A DNA stretch of 64,000 nt from Blastopirellula retiformator (GCF_007859755.1 NZ_SJPF01000002.1:71524-135523), one strand, 5' to 3'; positions 21,187 through 30,400 are shown, numbered from the stretch's first letter. Program-made: numbers and translations. Notes: generated from the sequence alone by a model not told the origin.

Positions 21187-22566
21187 ATGCGAGCGTCTAA
21201 ACTAGTCGGGGGCGTTGCAATCGCGCTGATAGTCGCTTGCTGTGGGGTGTTGAGCGCCCAACCGGCTGTAGAACGATTGGCAGGAGAACGCGGCGTTCGT
21301 CTCTGGCTCGACCCTGCTCTGCCGGACGAGGCGATCGAGCTGTTTGTCTCGGTCGAGGGGGAGTCGGCCGTCGTCGCACGCCGGGAAGCGTACCGTTGGT
21401 TGTTCGACTTTTTGGACGTCGATGGCAACGGCGTGCTCGAAGGAGCGGAGGCTCATTCGCTACCGACGCCGTTCGGGCTGCGGCAAGTATCGGCTGGACG
21501 TCTGATGACGGCCGTCGGGGCTCCGCCCGCTTCGATGAATCAAGACCAGGACGGCCAGCTTAACCCCGACGAATTGATCGCCTACTACGAGCAAGCCGAT
21601 TGTGGCGGATGCGTCGTCACGTATGGCGCCGACCCCGGCGCCAAGTCCTTGAACGCCGCGATCCGCGAGCGACTTGCCTTGCGGCAGGAAGGGCTGCGCG
21701 GCTCGCCGACGCTTGCCGACCGGTTTCTCGCGCTGCACAAACTGGATGCCAACAACGACGAGTTGATCAGTCCTGGGGAATTGCTCAGTAGCGCTCGCTA
21801 TCCCGGGACCAACGCGGCTCGGTTGCTGTTGCCGCAAGATCAAACAGGCGAAAGCTCCACCGACTCCGCGCGGCGCTGGAAGATCCGTTTTGTTGATGGA
21901 AATCCGACGCTAGGAGATTCCTCGAGCGCTTGGCTCGAGTCGCGGCGAAGCTCGGTTCGGATTCATTTGGCCGCCGGCAAACACGCCGGATCGCTGGCGA
22001 AGCTAGAGCAGTTGTTGACGCAGCTCGGGCAGTTGCAGTCGGCCCGATTCGCCGGCGGCGTTCCGATCGATCAACTCGAAGGCGTTCCCAACGAATCGGA
22101 ACTGCGGAGCTTTTTGCGTTTGATCGACGCCAATCATGATGGTCGAGCGACGGTGGAGGAAGGCAAACAGTGGTCGAACGTCTATAAGCGTCTGGCCGTG
22201 CTCCAGCCGGTGATCGCCATCCTTGATCTCGGTTCGAGTCTCTTTCCGCTGCTTGACCAGAATCACGACGGCTCGCTATCGAACGCCGAATTGCGCCAAG
22301 GCCCCGAAGTCCTGGAGCAGGCGAAGCTGATTGTCGATGGCGAGATCGCCTGGGATCGGCTCCCGCGACAGTATCGTATTATTGTCGCCAATGGTCTGCC
22401 ACAGTCGCTGCTCGATCACGCTCCTGTCGAGGCCCCAGCTTGGTTTCAGGCGATGGATCGCAACGGGGACGGCCTAGTGTCGAGCGGCGAGTTTCTCGCG
22501 GATGAGGCGCAGTTTCGCCGCTTGGATCAGAATGGCGACGGCTACGTTTCGCCTGACGAATTGTAG
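21187..22566 (+). CDS. Secreted EF-hand calcium-binding protein
   Basis: A 459-residue protein with a signal peptide (about residues 1-24, ending LSAQ) and seven EF-hand or EF-like loops: DVDGNGVLEGAE, NQDQDGQLNPDE, DANNDELISPGE, DANHDGRATVEE, DQNHDGSLSNAE, DRNGDGLVSSGE and DQNGDGYVSPDE. The D-x-[DN]-x-[DNS] calcium ligands are kept in most of them. The protein ends directly on the seventh loop. It begins 2 bases after the DUF1501 stop and is surely in the same operon, suggesting a calcium-dependent role in the same extracytoplasmic complex; that link is inference. Confidence 0.88.
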   Translation: MRASKLVGGVAIALIVACCGVLSAQPAVERLAGERGVRLWLDPALPDEAIELFVSVEGESAVVARREAYRWLFDFLDVDGNGVLEGAEAHSLPTPFGLRQVSAGRLMTAVGAPPASMNQDQDGQLNPDELIAYYEQADCGGCVVTYGADPGAKSLNAAIRERLALRQEGLRGSPTLADRFLALHKLDANNDELISPGELLSSARYPGTNAARLLLPQDQTGESSTDSARRWKIRFVDGNPTLGDSSSAWLESRRSSVRIHLAAGKHAGSLAKLEQLLTQLGQLQSARFAGGVPIDQLEGVPNESELRSFLRLIDANHDGRATVEEGKQWSNVYKRLAVLQPVIAILDLGSSLFPLLDQNHDGSLSNAELRQGPEVLEQAKLIVDGEIAWDRLPRQYRIIVANGLPQSLLDHAPVEAPAWFQAMDRNGDGLVSSGEFLADEAQFRRLDQNGDGYVSPDEL

Positions 22567-22666
22567 GTTCTTCGCTTCTGCGTCTGCCGAGAGCGGCGAA
22601 ACGCGGCGGATGGTCTACAATAGCGGGCGAACATTCTCTCGCCGGTTGGCGTCTAGGGACTGTTGA

Positions 22667-23659
22667 ATGTCCGCGACCGCGAATTGCCGCGCTTGGCGCC
22701 TGGAGTCGAAATTGTCCGAGCCCGTTCATTACCATCCCAATCTGATCTTCTCGCCTGGCACGCAAGTGGTCGTGCTGCGCGATATTGTGGGGCCTAACGG
22801 GCGAACGCTGCATCCCCGCGGCGCGGTTGGCGTGGTGGTGAAGTCGCCGGTCGATTTGCAGCATAGCTATCGGATCCGCTTTCCCGACGGGGTCGAGGAA
22901 TCGCTGCCGCCGAGCGATCTGGCGCTGCTGGCGAAGCATAAAGAAGGCGAGATCGGGGCGCGCGACGCCGGCGCCGACAAAGATTTGCTCGATCGCGTGC
23001 TGTTTCGGTGCATTGTTGGTTCGCAGGCTTTCGGGTTGGCGGATGACGAATCGGACATTGACCGCCGCGGTTTCTATCTGCCGCCGGCGCACTTGCATTG
23101 GTCACTGTATGGCGTGCCGGAGCAACTGGAGCTGGACCAGTCGCAGGAAGCGTATTGGGAACTGCAGAAGTTCATTGTGCTGGCGCTGAAAGCGAACCCC
23201 AACGTGCTGGAGTGTCTCTATTCTCCCCTGGTCGAGAAAGCGACGCCGCTAGCGCAGCGGTTGCTCGACATGCGATCGATCTTCCTGTCGCGACTCGTTT
23301 ACCAAACCTACAACGGTTACGCGATGTCGCAGTTCAAGAAGATGCAAAGCGACATCCGCAGCCAAGGCCAGGTGAAATGGAAGCATGTGATGCACCTGAT
23401 TCGGCTGTTGATCAGCGGGATTCGGGTGCTGCAGGAAGGGGAAGTGCCGGTCGACGTCGGTCCGCACCGCGAGCGATTGCTGGCGATCAAGCGGCGCGAA
23501 ATGCCGTGGGCAGAGACCGAGGCGTGGCGGCGAGAGCTGCATGCCGAGTTCGACGCCGCGCTGCAAGCGACGACGCTGCCGGAGCGTCCCAACTACGAAC
23601 AAGCGAACGCCTTTTTGGTCGAAGCGCGGCAAGCCGCGCTCGCCGATGAATTGCCATGA
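22667..23659 (+). CDS. MNT-type nucleotidyltransferase with N-terminal SH3-like domain
   Basis: A 330-residue protein. Residues about 28-88 (FSPGTQVVVLRDIVGPNG...HSYRIRFPDG) form a beta-rich segment resembling an SH3/KOW-like barrel. It is followed by a predicted nucleotidyltransferase (COG3541/YcgL-like) domain with IVGSQAFGLADDESDIDRRG: the GS pair at 118-119 and metal-binding Asp130 and Asp132. The C-terminal part (KFIVLALKANPNVLECLYSP, KWKHVMHLIRLL) is the helical extension typical of this group. Its ATG at 22667 is 100 bases after the EF-hand gene, and it overlaps the next nucleotidyltransferase by 4 bases. I recall such proteins beside bacterial RNA-repair genes, including Pnkp; the substrate is unknown. 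Confidence 0.82.
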   Translation: MSATANCRAWRLESKLSEPVHYHPNLIFSPGTQVVVLRDIVGPNGRTLHPRGAVGVVVKSPVDLQHSYRIRFPDGVEESLPPSDLALLAKHKEGEIGARDAGADKDLLDRVLFRCIVGSQAFGLADDESDIDRRGFYLPPAHLHWSLYGVPEQLELDQSQEAYWELQKFIVLALKANPNVLECLYSPLVEKATPLAQRLLDMRSIFLSRLVYQTYNGYAMSQFKKMQSDIRSQGQVKWKHVMHLIRLLISGIRVLQEGEVPVDVGPHRERLLAIKRREMPWAETEAWRRELHAEFDAALQATTLPERPNYEQANAFLVEARQAALADELP

Positions 23660-24414
23660 CCATCGAACCGAGACTGTACAAACAAGTCGACGGGCATCCA
23701 TATCCCCTGCTCTTCGCGACGATCAGCGGCGCGCATTTGTACGGATTTCCCTCGCCTGACTCCGACTTCGACTTGCGGGGGATTCACCTCTTGCCGCTGG
23801 CCGACGTCGTCGGTCTGCGCGAAGCGGAGGAGACAGTCGAAAAGTCGGGCATCCATGACGGGCTCGAGATCGATCTGGTGACGCATGACGTGAAAAAATT
23901 CTTTCTGCTGATGCTAAAGAAGAACGGTTATGTGCTGGAGCAACTTCTCTCTCCGCTCGTCGTACAAACGACGCCTGAGCATGAAGAGGTGAAGTCGCTG
24001 GCGCCAGCTTGCATCACACGCCATCATGCGCACCACTACCTCGGCTTCGCGGCGACGCAGTGGAAGCTGTTCCAAAAAGAAGACCCGCCGCGGGTGAAGC
24101 CGCTGCTCTACGTCTATCGCGTGCTGCTAACGGGGATTCACTTGATGCGGACCGGCGAGATCGAAGCGAACCTGGTTCGTTTGAATGAGGAGGCCCGCTT
24201 GCCGTATCTGCCTGATCTGATCGCCCAGAAACAGGAAGGCCCCGAAAAAGGTACGTTGTCGGCGACCGACTTGGCGCTGCATCAGCAGGAGTACGAGCGG
24301 CTGACCTGGGAGCTGGAAGAAGCGCGGGAGCGAAGTCAGCTGCCGGAACAGGCGACGGCGAAGGATGCACTGAATGATCTATTGGTGCGTATTCGCTTGA
24401 ATCAGTCGTCCTAG
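23656..24414 (+). CDS. Second MNT-type nucleotidyltransferase
   Basis: A 252-residue protein of the same COG3541-like group, without the N-terminal barrel. The active-site signature is ISGAHLYGFPSPDSDFDLRG: Ser24-Gly25 followed by Asp37 and Asp39; a third acidic position could lie in LEIDLVTHDVKKFF. The helical extension has KKNGYVLEQLLSPLV and a His-rich ITRHHAHHYLGF. The ATG start overlaps the stop of the first nucleotidyltransferase by 4 bases (ATGA), so both are co-translated and may form a heterodimer. It ends in a TAG next to an inverted-arm repeat element. Confidence 0.82.
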   Translation: MTIEPRLYKQVDGHPYPLLFATISGAHLYGFPSPDSDFDLRGIHLLPLADVVGLREAEETVEKSGIHDGLEIDLVTHDVKKFFLLMLKKNGYVLEQLLSPLVVQTTPEHEEVKSLAPACITRHHAHHYLGFAATQWKLFQKEDPPRVKPLLYVYRVLLTGIHLMRTGEIEANLVRLNEEARLPYLPDLIAQKQEGPEKGTLSATDLALHQQEYERLTWELEEARERSQLPEQATAKDALNDLLVRIRLNQSS

Positions 24415-24570
24415 TAGCCCGAAGCGCCAGCGAGGGAAATGCGGATGGACCCAGTGAAACGCTTGGCGTCAATGAATAGATAAGTAGCGTAGGTAAGACG
24501 AACGCATCGGCGATTTTCAACTTCGTCGCATGCTTGCGACCGCAATTTCCTCGCTTGCGCTGCGGGCTAC
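24414..24570. repeat. Inverted-arm repeat element, copy 1
   Basis: The left arm GTAGCCCGAAGCGCCAGCGA (from 24414) and the right arm ending TTGCGCTGCGGGCTAC (to 24570) are inverted repeats of about 26 bp with three differences, enclosing about 105 bp. The same arms, in the same inverted arrangement, occur at 43699-43852 with an unrelated interior. No ORF fits inside, so it would be a non-autonomous element or a long hairpin. Confidence 0.65.
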
Positions 24571-24664
24571 TATGGGGCGAGTCTTGCGACGAACGAATGA
24601 AAAAAAAGGAAGCAAGCCTTGCGACTTGCTCCCCTGCTCTGCTTCTCCGTTGGAACCCCAAGGA

Positions 24665-27600
24665 TTAACTGAAGAACAGATCAATGACCATTTCGGAGTC
24701 GGCGAAGACTTCTTCGATCGCTTCCGACGGGGTTACGACGATGTCGAACGTGTCGATATCGGCTCGCGGGTTGCCGGTGCCGGTCGCTCCGCGATCATTG
24801 GAGTTGATCGTGAACGTATCGGTGCCGGTGAAGCCGTCTTCTGGCGTGTAGACCAGGCCTTCCATCATCGACGAAATCTGCTCGAACGAGCCGACCAACA
24901 TGATTCGCTGGGCGTTGAGCGAAGCCAACTGCAGGATGCCATGTTGGACCGAGATCGTCACTTGCACGAAGGCGCCATCGGCGTCAGGATCGCTGACCGA
25001 AATAGCGTTGCTATTGGCCGAGCCAAATTCCAAGGAGAGTCCCGCGGCAATCGTCTGGGTGCCCGGGACCTGGTTCAAAGGGGGCCGATTGGTCCCGTTG
25101 TCGGTATCCAATCCGTTGATGGTTAGCATCACCGTCGCCGTATCCTCTCCACCATCGCCGTCACTGACGGTGTAGGAGAAGCTGTCAGCTGCCGTATCGC
25201 CGGTCGCCATGTCGTCAAACACGCCGTTCGGATCGTAGTCGAAGCTGCCGTCGGCGTTGAGCGTCAGCAGGGCGCCCGAGTCGAGCCCGATCGGCGTACC
25301 GACGTCGGCCGGATTGCCGTTGACGGCCACGATGGCCAGCGTCGTTCCTTCCGTGTCGGAGTCATTGAGCAGCACCCCGGCCGGCACGATCGACAAGGCG
25401 GTCGCTTCATCGGTCGAGAACGCGTCGTCCTCGGCGATCGGAGCGTCGTTCAGGCCGTTGATCACGATCGAAACCGTGCCGGCGTCGGTTGTTCCGCTGC
25501 CGTCATCGGCGACGTAGCTGAACGTATCGAGCGTCGATTCGCCGGCCCGCAGCGTCTCAAACGAACCATTCGGGTCGTAGTCGAAGCTGCCGTCGGCGTT
25601 GACCGTCAGCAAGGCGCCCGAGTCGAGCGTGATCTGCTCACCGACATTGGCCTCCTCGCCATTGACCATCACCACCGTCGCGGCGCCGGTATCGTTGGCC
25701 AAGACGCCAGGCGCCGCCATCGATAGCGGACTATCCTCGTCGGTGACGTACTCGTCCCCTTCCACAATCAGGTTGGTCACGCCGTTGATGGTGATCGCGA
25801 CGGTCGCCGCACTCGTCAAACCACTGCCATCGGCCGCGGTGTACGAGAAACTATCTTCCGCCGTCTCCCCTGCGGAGAGATCATTGAACGCGCCATTGGG
25901 ATCGTAGTCGAAGCTGCCGTCGGCGTTGAGCGTCAGCAGAGCGCCCGAGTCGAGCGTGATCGGCATTCCAACATCGGCCGGTTCGCCGTTCATCTCGCTG
26001 ACCGACAACGCGTCGCCATCCGCATCCGCATCATTCGCCAGCACGCCTGGGGCCGGGATGTTCAGCGTCACGTCTTCCGCCGTCTCGTAGCTGTCGCCTG
26101 CGGCTACCGGTTCGTTATCGACGCCGGTGATCGTGAAGCGAAGCAGCGAAGAACTGGTCAAACCGGTGCTGTCGGCGACCGTGTAAGCGACCTGATCTTC
26201 GGCGGTTTCGCCCGCGGCCAGCGACGCATAGACGCCGTTGGGATCGTAGTCAAAACTACCATCGGCGTTGAGCGTCAACAGGGCGCCCGAGTCGAGCGTA
26301 ATCGGCATGCCGACGTTCAACGCGTCGCCGTCGACTTCGGTGACCAAGAGCGTATCGCCGTCGAGGTCAACGTCATTGGCCAGCACGCCGGGCGCTGCGA
26401 CGCTCAGCGTCACGTTTTCCGCCGTTTCATACGCGTCTTCCGCCGCTTCGGGAGCGTGGTCGACGCCATTGACGGTGATAAAGACGGTCGCCGTGCTGGT
26501 CAGCCCAGTGCTGTCGGTCGCTGTGTAGGCAAACGACTCTTCCGCCGATTCACCCTCTGCCAGCGACGCGAAGGCCCCATTGGGATCGTAATCGAAGCTG
26601 CCGTCGGCGTTGAGCGTCAGCAGGGCGCTAGACTCAAGCGTGATCGCCGCCCCGACGTCGGCCGGTTCGCCGTTCACTTCCAGCACCGTCAGGCTATCGC
26701 CGTCGGCATCGGCGTCATTTTCGAGCACGCCGGACGCGGAGATATTCAGCGCCGTATCCTCCGAGGTTTCGTAAGCGTCATTAACGCTTTCGGGGGCGTG
26801 ATCGACGCCATTGATGGTAATGACGACGTTCGACGTGCTGGTGAAGCCGCTGTCGTCGGTCGCCGTGTAGGCAAAGCTATCCTCGGCGGTTTCCCCCTCG
26901 GCGAGCGCGGCGAAGGCGCCGTTCGGATCGTAGTCAAAGCTGCCGTCGGCGTTGAGCGTCAACAGGGCGCCCGAGTCAAGCGTGATCGCGGCGCCAACGT
27001 TGGCCGCCTCACCGTTGACTTCCGACACCGTTAAGACGTCTCCGTCCGAGTCGGCGTCATTCTCGAGCACGCCCGGCGCCGAGATCGACAGGGCGACGTC
27101 TTCGGTCGTTTCAAAGGCGTCGTCGACGCTAACCGGCACGGTGTTCACGCCGGCGATCGTCATGACCACGTTGGCGGCGCTCTCTTGGCCGGTGCTGTCG
27201 GCGATTGTGTAGCTGAAGGTATCTTCGGCCGTTTCGCCGTCGAGCAGCGCTGCGAACATCCCGTTCGGGTCGTAGTCAAAGCTGCCATTGGCGTTGAGCG
27301 TCAGTAGCGCTCCCGAATCGAGCGTGATCTGCTCGCCCACGTTGGCCGGGTCGCCATTGACCCCGGTCACCGCGATCGCGTCGCCATCGGCGTCGGTATC
27401 GTTTTCGAGCACGCCGGGCGCCGAAACGCTGAACGCTGCGTCTTCGTTGGTCTGGTAGGCGTCATCGAGCGAAACCGGCGCTTCGTTCGCGGCGACTTCG
27501 ACAAAGAACGATTCGACGTCGGCCAATCCGGCATTGTCGAAGACCAGAATCGAAACCGAGAAAATCCCCGGCGTGACGTCAATCCCCGGCGTCAGCATCA

Positions 27601-28567
27601 GCTGCGCCGTCCGGGCGCCCACTTCCTGGATCAGCGACACGAAATTGGGGGACTCAGGATCGATCATGAACGACAACTGATCGGCTTCGTTCGGATCGGT
27701 GGCCGAGATTTCCAACATCAGCTCGGCGCCGGCGTCCAGCTCTTGATCGGCGATCGGCGCCAGGTCAGGCGGCAGATTGATGTTGATCGTGCTGGTCGCC
27801 ACTTCGCTGTTGGTGACGCCATCGCTGACGGTAAACTCAATCACCCGCGGGGTGACGTCGACCGCCGGATCGCTGTTGCTGTAGCGGACCGAGCGGAGGA
27901 CCTGCTGGTATTGCTCGACCGATGCTTCGCCGCTCAGTTGCAACACGCCGCCGGCGTACTCAGCCGTGATCTCGGTCCCTTCCGTATCGACCGTCAACAG
28001 TTCGGCCTCGCCGTCGGCCAGGTTGGTGATGGTAACGGTGGCCGACATCAGCGTTTCGTCGTTCGGATCGGCGACGACCATATCGCTGTCGGCGACGGCG
28101 ACGGGGCCTTGGCCAAACTGAAAGGTCGTTTGAAAGTCGCCTCCGTCGGCATCTTCACCGTTTAGATCAACGACCGGCGAGCCGACTTGGACCTCGATGG
28201 TGATCGACTCAAAGTCCCCTTTCATCGGCGATTCGGAGTTCATCGCGACCACCCGTAGCGTGTGCGAACCGACCTGATCCAGCGAGGGGGTCCAGTTCAG
28301 CACTCCGTCGGGCGACATAGTGGCGCCGGCCGGAGTTTGATCCGGGTCGGGATCAAGCGTGAAGGTGAAATCGCCCTCGGTCAGCGATCCGCCGGCCGAC
28401 ATCAGGTCCAAGGAGTACTGATCGCCGACATAGGCGGTTTCGGCCTCGACGCCGGAGAGATCAAAGTTGGGCGCCGAAGCGTCCATCACGCGTCGCTCTT
28501 CCAGGCGTTCCGAGCCCATCGAAAAGGGAGATCGGAGCGTGCGCGTATGTTTCTTATTCATCGTCAT
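24665..28567 (-). CDS. Giant secreted cadherin/VCBS-repeat protein
   Basis: A 1300-residue extracellular protein. The N-terminus SMGSERLEERRVMDAS matches the LEERRVM/LEDRRLL-type leader of planctomycete giant secreted proteins. Two cadherin/Ig-like domains follow (about 33-270). The middle (about 365-1160) is a string of VCBS/cadherin-like repeats of about 107-116 residues, each with a [ST]EDxxLS-APGVLxNDxDxDGD block, an ITLDSGALLTLNADGSFDYD block and a TAEDSFxYT block. A terminal cadherin-like domain ends in a short acidic/hydrophobic tail. The composition is very acidic with few lysines, as in calcium-binding adhesins. No enzyme domain is seen. It probably acts in attachment or as a surface layer component. 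Confidence 0.88.
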   Translation of the reverse strand: MTMNKKHTRTLRSPFSMGSERLEERRVMDASAPNFDLSGVEAETAYVGDQYSLDLMSAGGSLTEGDFTFTLDPDPDQTPAGATMSPDGVLNWTPSLDQVGSHTLRVVAMNSESPMKGDFESITIEVQVGSPVVDLNGEDADGGDFQTTFQFGQGPVAVADSDMVVADPNDETLMSATVTITNLADGEAELLTVDTEGTEITAEYAGGVLQLSGEASVEQYQQVLRSVRYSNSDPAVDVTPRVIEFTVSDGVTNSEVATSTININLPPDLAPIADQELDAGAELMLEISATDPNEADQLSFMIDPESPNFVSLIQEVGARTAQLMLTPGIDVTPGIFSVSILVFDNAGLADVESFFVEVAANEAPVSLDDAYQTNEDAAFSVSAPGVLENDTDADGDAIAVTGVNGDPANVGEQITLDSGALLTLNANGSFDYDPNGMFAALLDGETAEDTFSYTIADSTGQESAANVVMTIAGVNTVPVSVDDAFETTEDVALSISAPGVLENDADSDGDVLTVSEVNGEAANVGAAITLDSGALLTLNADGSFDYDPNGAFAALAEGETAEDSFAYTATDDSGFTSTSNVVITINGVDHAPESVNDAYETSEDTALNISASGVLENDADADGDSLTVLEVNGEPADVGAAITLESSALLTLNADGSFDYDPNGAFASLAEGESAEESFAYTATDSTGLTSTATVFITVNGVDHAPEAAEDAYETAENVTLSVAAPGVLANDVDLDGDTLLVTEVDGDALNVGMPITLDSGALLTLNADGSFDYDPNGVYASLAAGETAEDQVAYTVADSTGLTSSSLLRFTITGVDNEPVAAGDSYETAEDVTLNIPAPGVLANDADADGDALSVSEMNGEPADVGMPITLDSGALLTLNADGSFDYDPNGAFNDLSAGETAEDSFSYTAADGSGLTSAATVAITINGVTNLIVEGDEYVTDEDSPLSMAAPGVLANDTGAATVVMVNGEEANVGEQITLDSGALLTVNADGSFDYDPNGSFETLRAGESTLDTFSYVADDGSGTTDAGTVSIVINGLNDAPIAEDDAFSTDEATALSIVPAGVLLNDSDTEGTTLAIVAVNGNPADVGTPIGLDSGALLTLNADGSFDYDPNGVFDDMATGDTAADSFSYTVSDGDGGEDTATVMLTINGLDTDNGTNRPPLNQVPGTQTIAAGLSLEFGSANSNAISVSDPDADGAFVQVTISVQHGILQLASLNAQRIMLVGSFEQISSMMEGLVYTPEDGFTGTDTFTINSNDRGATGTGNPRADIDTFDIVVTPSEAIEEVFADSEMVIDLFFS
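25231..27300 (-). repeat. DNA-level tandem repeat inside the VCBS gene (7 units)
   Basis: A conserved core encoding LTLNADGSFDYDPNG recurs near 25231, 25571, 25891, 26231, 26580, 26918 and 27262, with periods of about 320-348 bases. Cores are nearly identical at DNA level (GTCGAAGCTGCCGTCGGCG or close variants) while the linkers differ. This suggests recent duplication or gene conversion between units. Confidence 0.75.
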
Positions 28568-29327
28568 ATCGAATCCTTCAAGTAGATATGGCAGTATCGA
28601 TTGGTGAGTAGATTTGCCCTCCGCCCAGACCTTCTTCCAACAACCGGCAGCGCACCGCGCGCAGCAAGGCTAGGGAAAAGAGGCGGATGGGCGAAGAATC
28701 AGGTCAATTCAGCGGGATCTTCCACGCAAGAATCGACTCAGCGGACGGTAGAGAAACGCACGCGTTGCAGTCATTCGCGAGAGTGCGCTGTGAACTGAAA
28801 ATTAAGGGAGTCTCCTACTTCGCTAGTCAGTTCGGCGCGGCGGTAAAAAGCGGCAGCGGGGTGGTGATAGCATCCTTTGCGATCTGCTGCGCTTTGGTTC
28901 CTAAAAGCTGGCGCTGGCAATGAAATCGTCGCTTGCCCTGTCGTTTTCAGTAACGACGATTTGCGACGACGGTTAGGTTAATCAGTCGGGCACGAGGGTT
29001 ACAAGTACCCACGTGGAGTTTTTCAATAATTATAAAAACGGTATATGTGTATATATGTGTCGGCGTTGGTCGATCCGCTCTTTGGGGCCGCAATAGGGTT
29101 GGGGGTAGGTGCTGGCGGCTGGATCGCCTGGGCGAGGGTTGAGGATTGGGATACGTTACGTCTCGGCCAGTAGGCCTGTTCGGCGAAAACTTGCTTGTTT
29201 TCGTCACCTCGTAAAAAGGGAGAGACCTCGCTTGTACGCGTAGAATTACGGGCCGATGCAGGTTATGATGCATATATTCCCGCCCATGTATCCGCCCTCC
29301 ACTGCATCCTTCCAGAACGAGCCCACC
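28568..29327. other. Divergent intergenic region of 760 bases
   Basis: It lies between the minus-strand VCBS gene and the plus-strand DUF3500 gene, so both promoters should be here. The segment 29018-29060 is AT-rich (TATAAAAACG, TATATGTGTATATATGTG) and stands out from the surroundings. No gene, RNA or long repeat was recognised; short ORFs inside have no family motifs or ribosome-binding sites. Confidence 0.4.
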
Positions 29328-30362
29328 ATGCGACAATCCGCCTACCGCGCTTTAACTCTGATTCTTGTTCTGTCGACCTCCGCCGTCAGCGTTGCGCTGT
29401 TCAAGCCGGCGACGACCGGAACGGCGATGACGGCCGCCGCCAACGCGTTTCTGGCGTCTCTTAGCGACGAAGAGAAGGCGGTCGCTCTGCAAGACTACGA
29501 TGCGCCGCACCGCGTTGACTGGCACTTCATTCCCAAAGACGCCCGCAAAGGTTTGAAGATTGGCGACATGAACGTCGACCAACGCAAGTTGGCGTATGGA
29601 TTGCTGAAGTCGGCGCTGAGCGACGTCGGCTACGACAAGACCACCAAGATCATGGATCTGGAGAACCTGTTGAAGCAGTTGCAGAAGAATGGACCGATTC
29701 GCGATCCCTATCGCTACTACGTGACGATCTTCGGCCAGCCGAAAGCGGACGCGCGCTGGGGTTTCAGCTTTGAAGGTCACCACTTGTCGCTCAACTTCGT
29801 CGTCGAAGGAAACGCGGTTATCTCATCGACGCCGCAGGCGCTTTGCACCAACCCGGCTGAGCTGAAAGAGACCTACTCAGAGAAGTTTCCCAGAGGGTAC
29901 CGCATCCTGAAGCAGGAAGAGACCGTCGGATTTGAGTTGGTCAACAACCTCTCGCCCGAGCAGGCCAAGGTGGCCCTGATCGCGGCGAAGGCGCCGGCCG
30001 AGATTCGCAATCCCGGCAAGACGCACGCGCCGAACGACGCTCCGGTTGGAATCGCGGCGAAGGATCTGAGCGGATCGCAGCAGCAGTCGCTGCGGAGCCT
30101 GATCGACGTCTACTGCGCTGCGATGCCGGCCGACGTGGCGGCCGCCCGCCGAAAGCAGATCGAGGATGCGGGCTTCGACAAGGTCCACTTCGCCTGGGCG
30201 GGAGCCACCAAGCCAGGCGTCGGTCATTACTATCGCGTCCAAGGCCCGACCTTTGTGATCGAACTGGTCAACACGCAGCCGGACGTCGCCGGCAACATCG
30301 CCAATCATGTCCACTGCATTTTCCGCGACATGGCGGGCGACTTTGCTCTGCCGATCGAGTAA
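29328..30362 (+). CDS. DUF3500 secreted protein
   Basis: A 344-residue protein with an N-terminal signal peptide (YRALTLILVLSTSAVSVALF). Features typical of DUF3500 are ANAFLASLSDEEKAVALQDYD, DWHFIPKDARKGLKIGDM, the Y-Y-V-T-I-F-G block with RWGFSFEGHHLSLNFVV, and the C-terminal HYYRVQGPTFVIELVNTQ followed by NHVHCIFRDMAGDFA. The His-rich pattern (GHH, NHVH) suggests metal binding. The function of the family is not established. I chose the ATG at 29328, since the upstream extension from 29256 would bury the signal peptide. A strong terminator follows. Confidence 0.88.
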   Translation: MRQSAYRALTLILVLSTSAVSVALFKPATTGTAMTAAANAFLASLSDEEKAVALQDYDAPHRVDWHFIPKDARKGLKIGDMNVDQRKLAYGLLKSALSDVGYDKTTKIMDLENLLKQLQKNGPIRDPYRYYVTIFGQPKADARWGFSFEGHHLSLNFVVEGNAVISSTPQALCTNPAELKETYSEKFPRGYRILKQEETVGFELVNNLSPEQAKVALIAAKAPAEIRNPGKTHAPNDAPVGIAAKDLSGSQQQSLRSLIDVYCAAMPADVAAARRKQIEDAGFDKVHFAWAGATKPGVGHYYRVQGPTFVIELVNTQPDVAGNIANHVHCIFRDMAGDFALPIE

Positions 30363-30400
30363 GGGCGATTTCGCTGCGGATACCAATGACGCACGAGCCC

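Noticed and set aside
26456-27034. Plus-strand open frame of 192 codons inside the VCBS gene
   Set aside because: It is a mirror of the repetitive minus-strand gene and repeats with the same period.
28601-28923. Small plus-strand ORFs between the VCBS and DUF3500 genes
   Set aside because: No ribosome-binding sites, no hydrophobic or conserved motifs, and overlapping frames of similar length.
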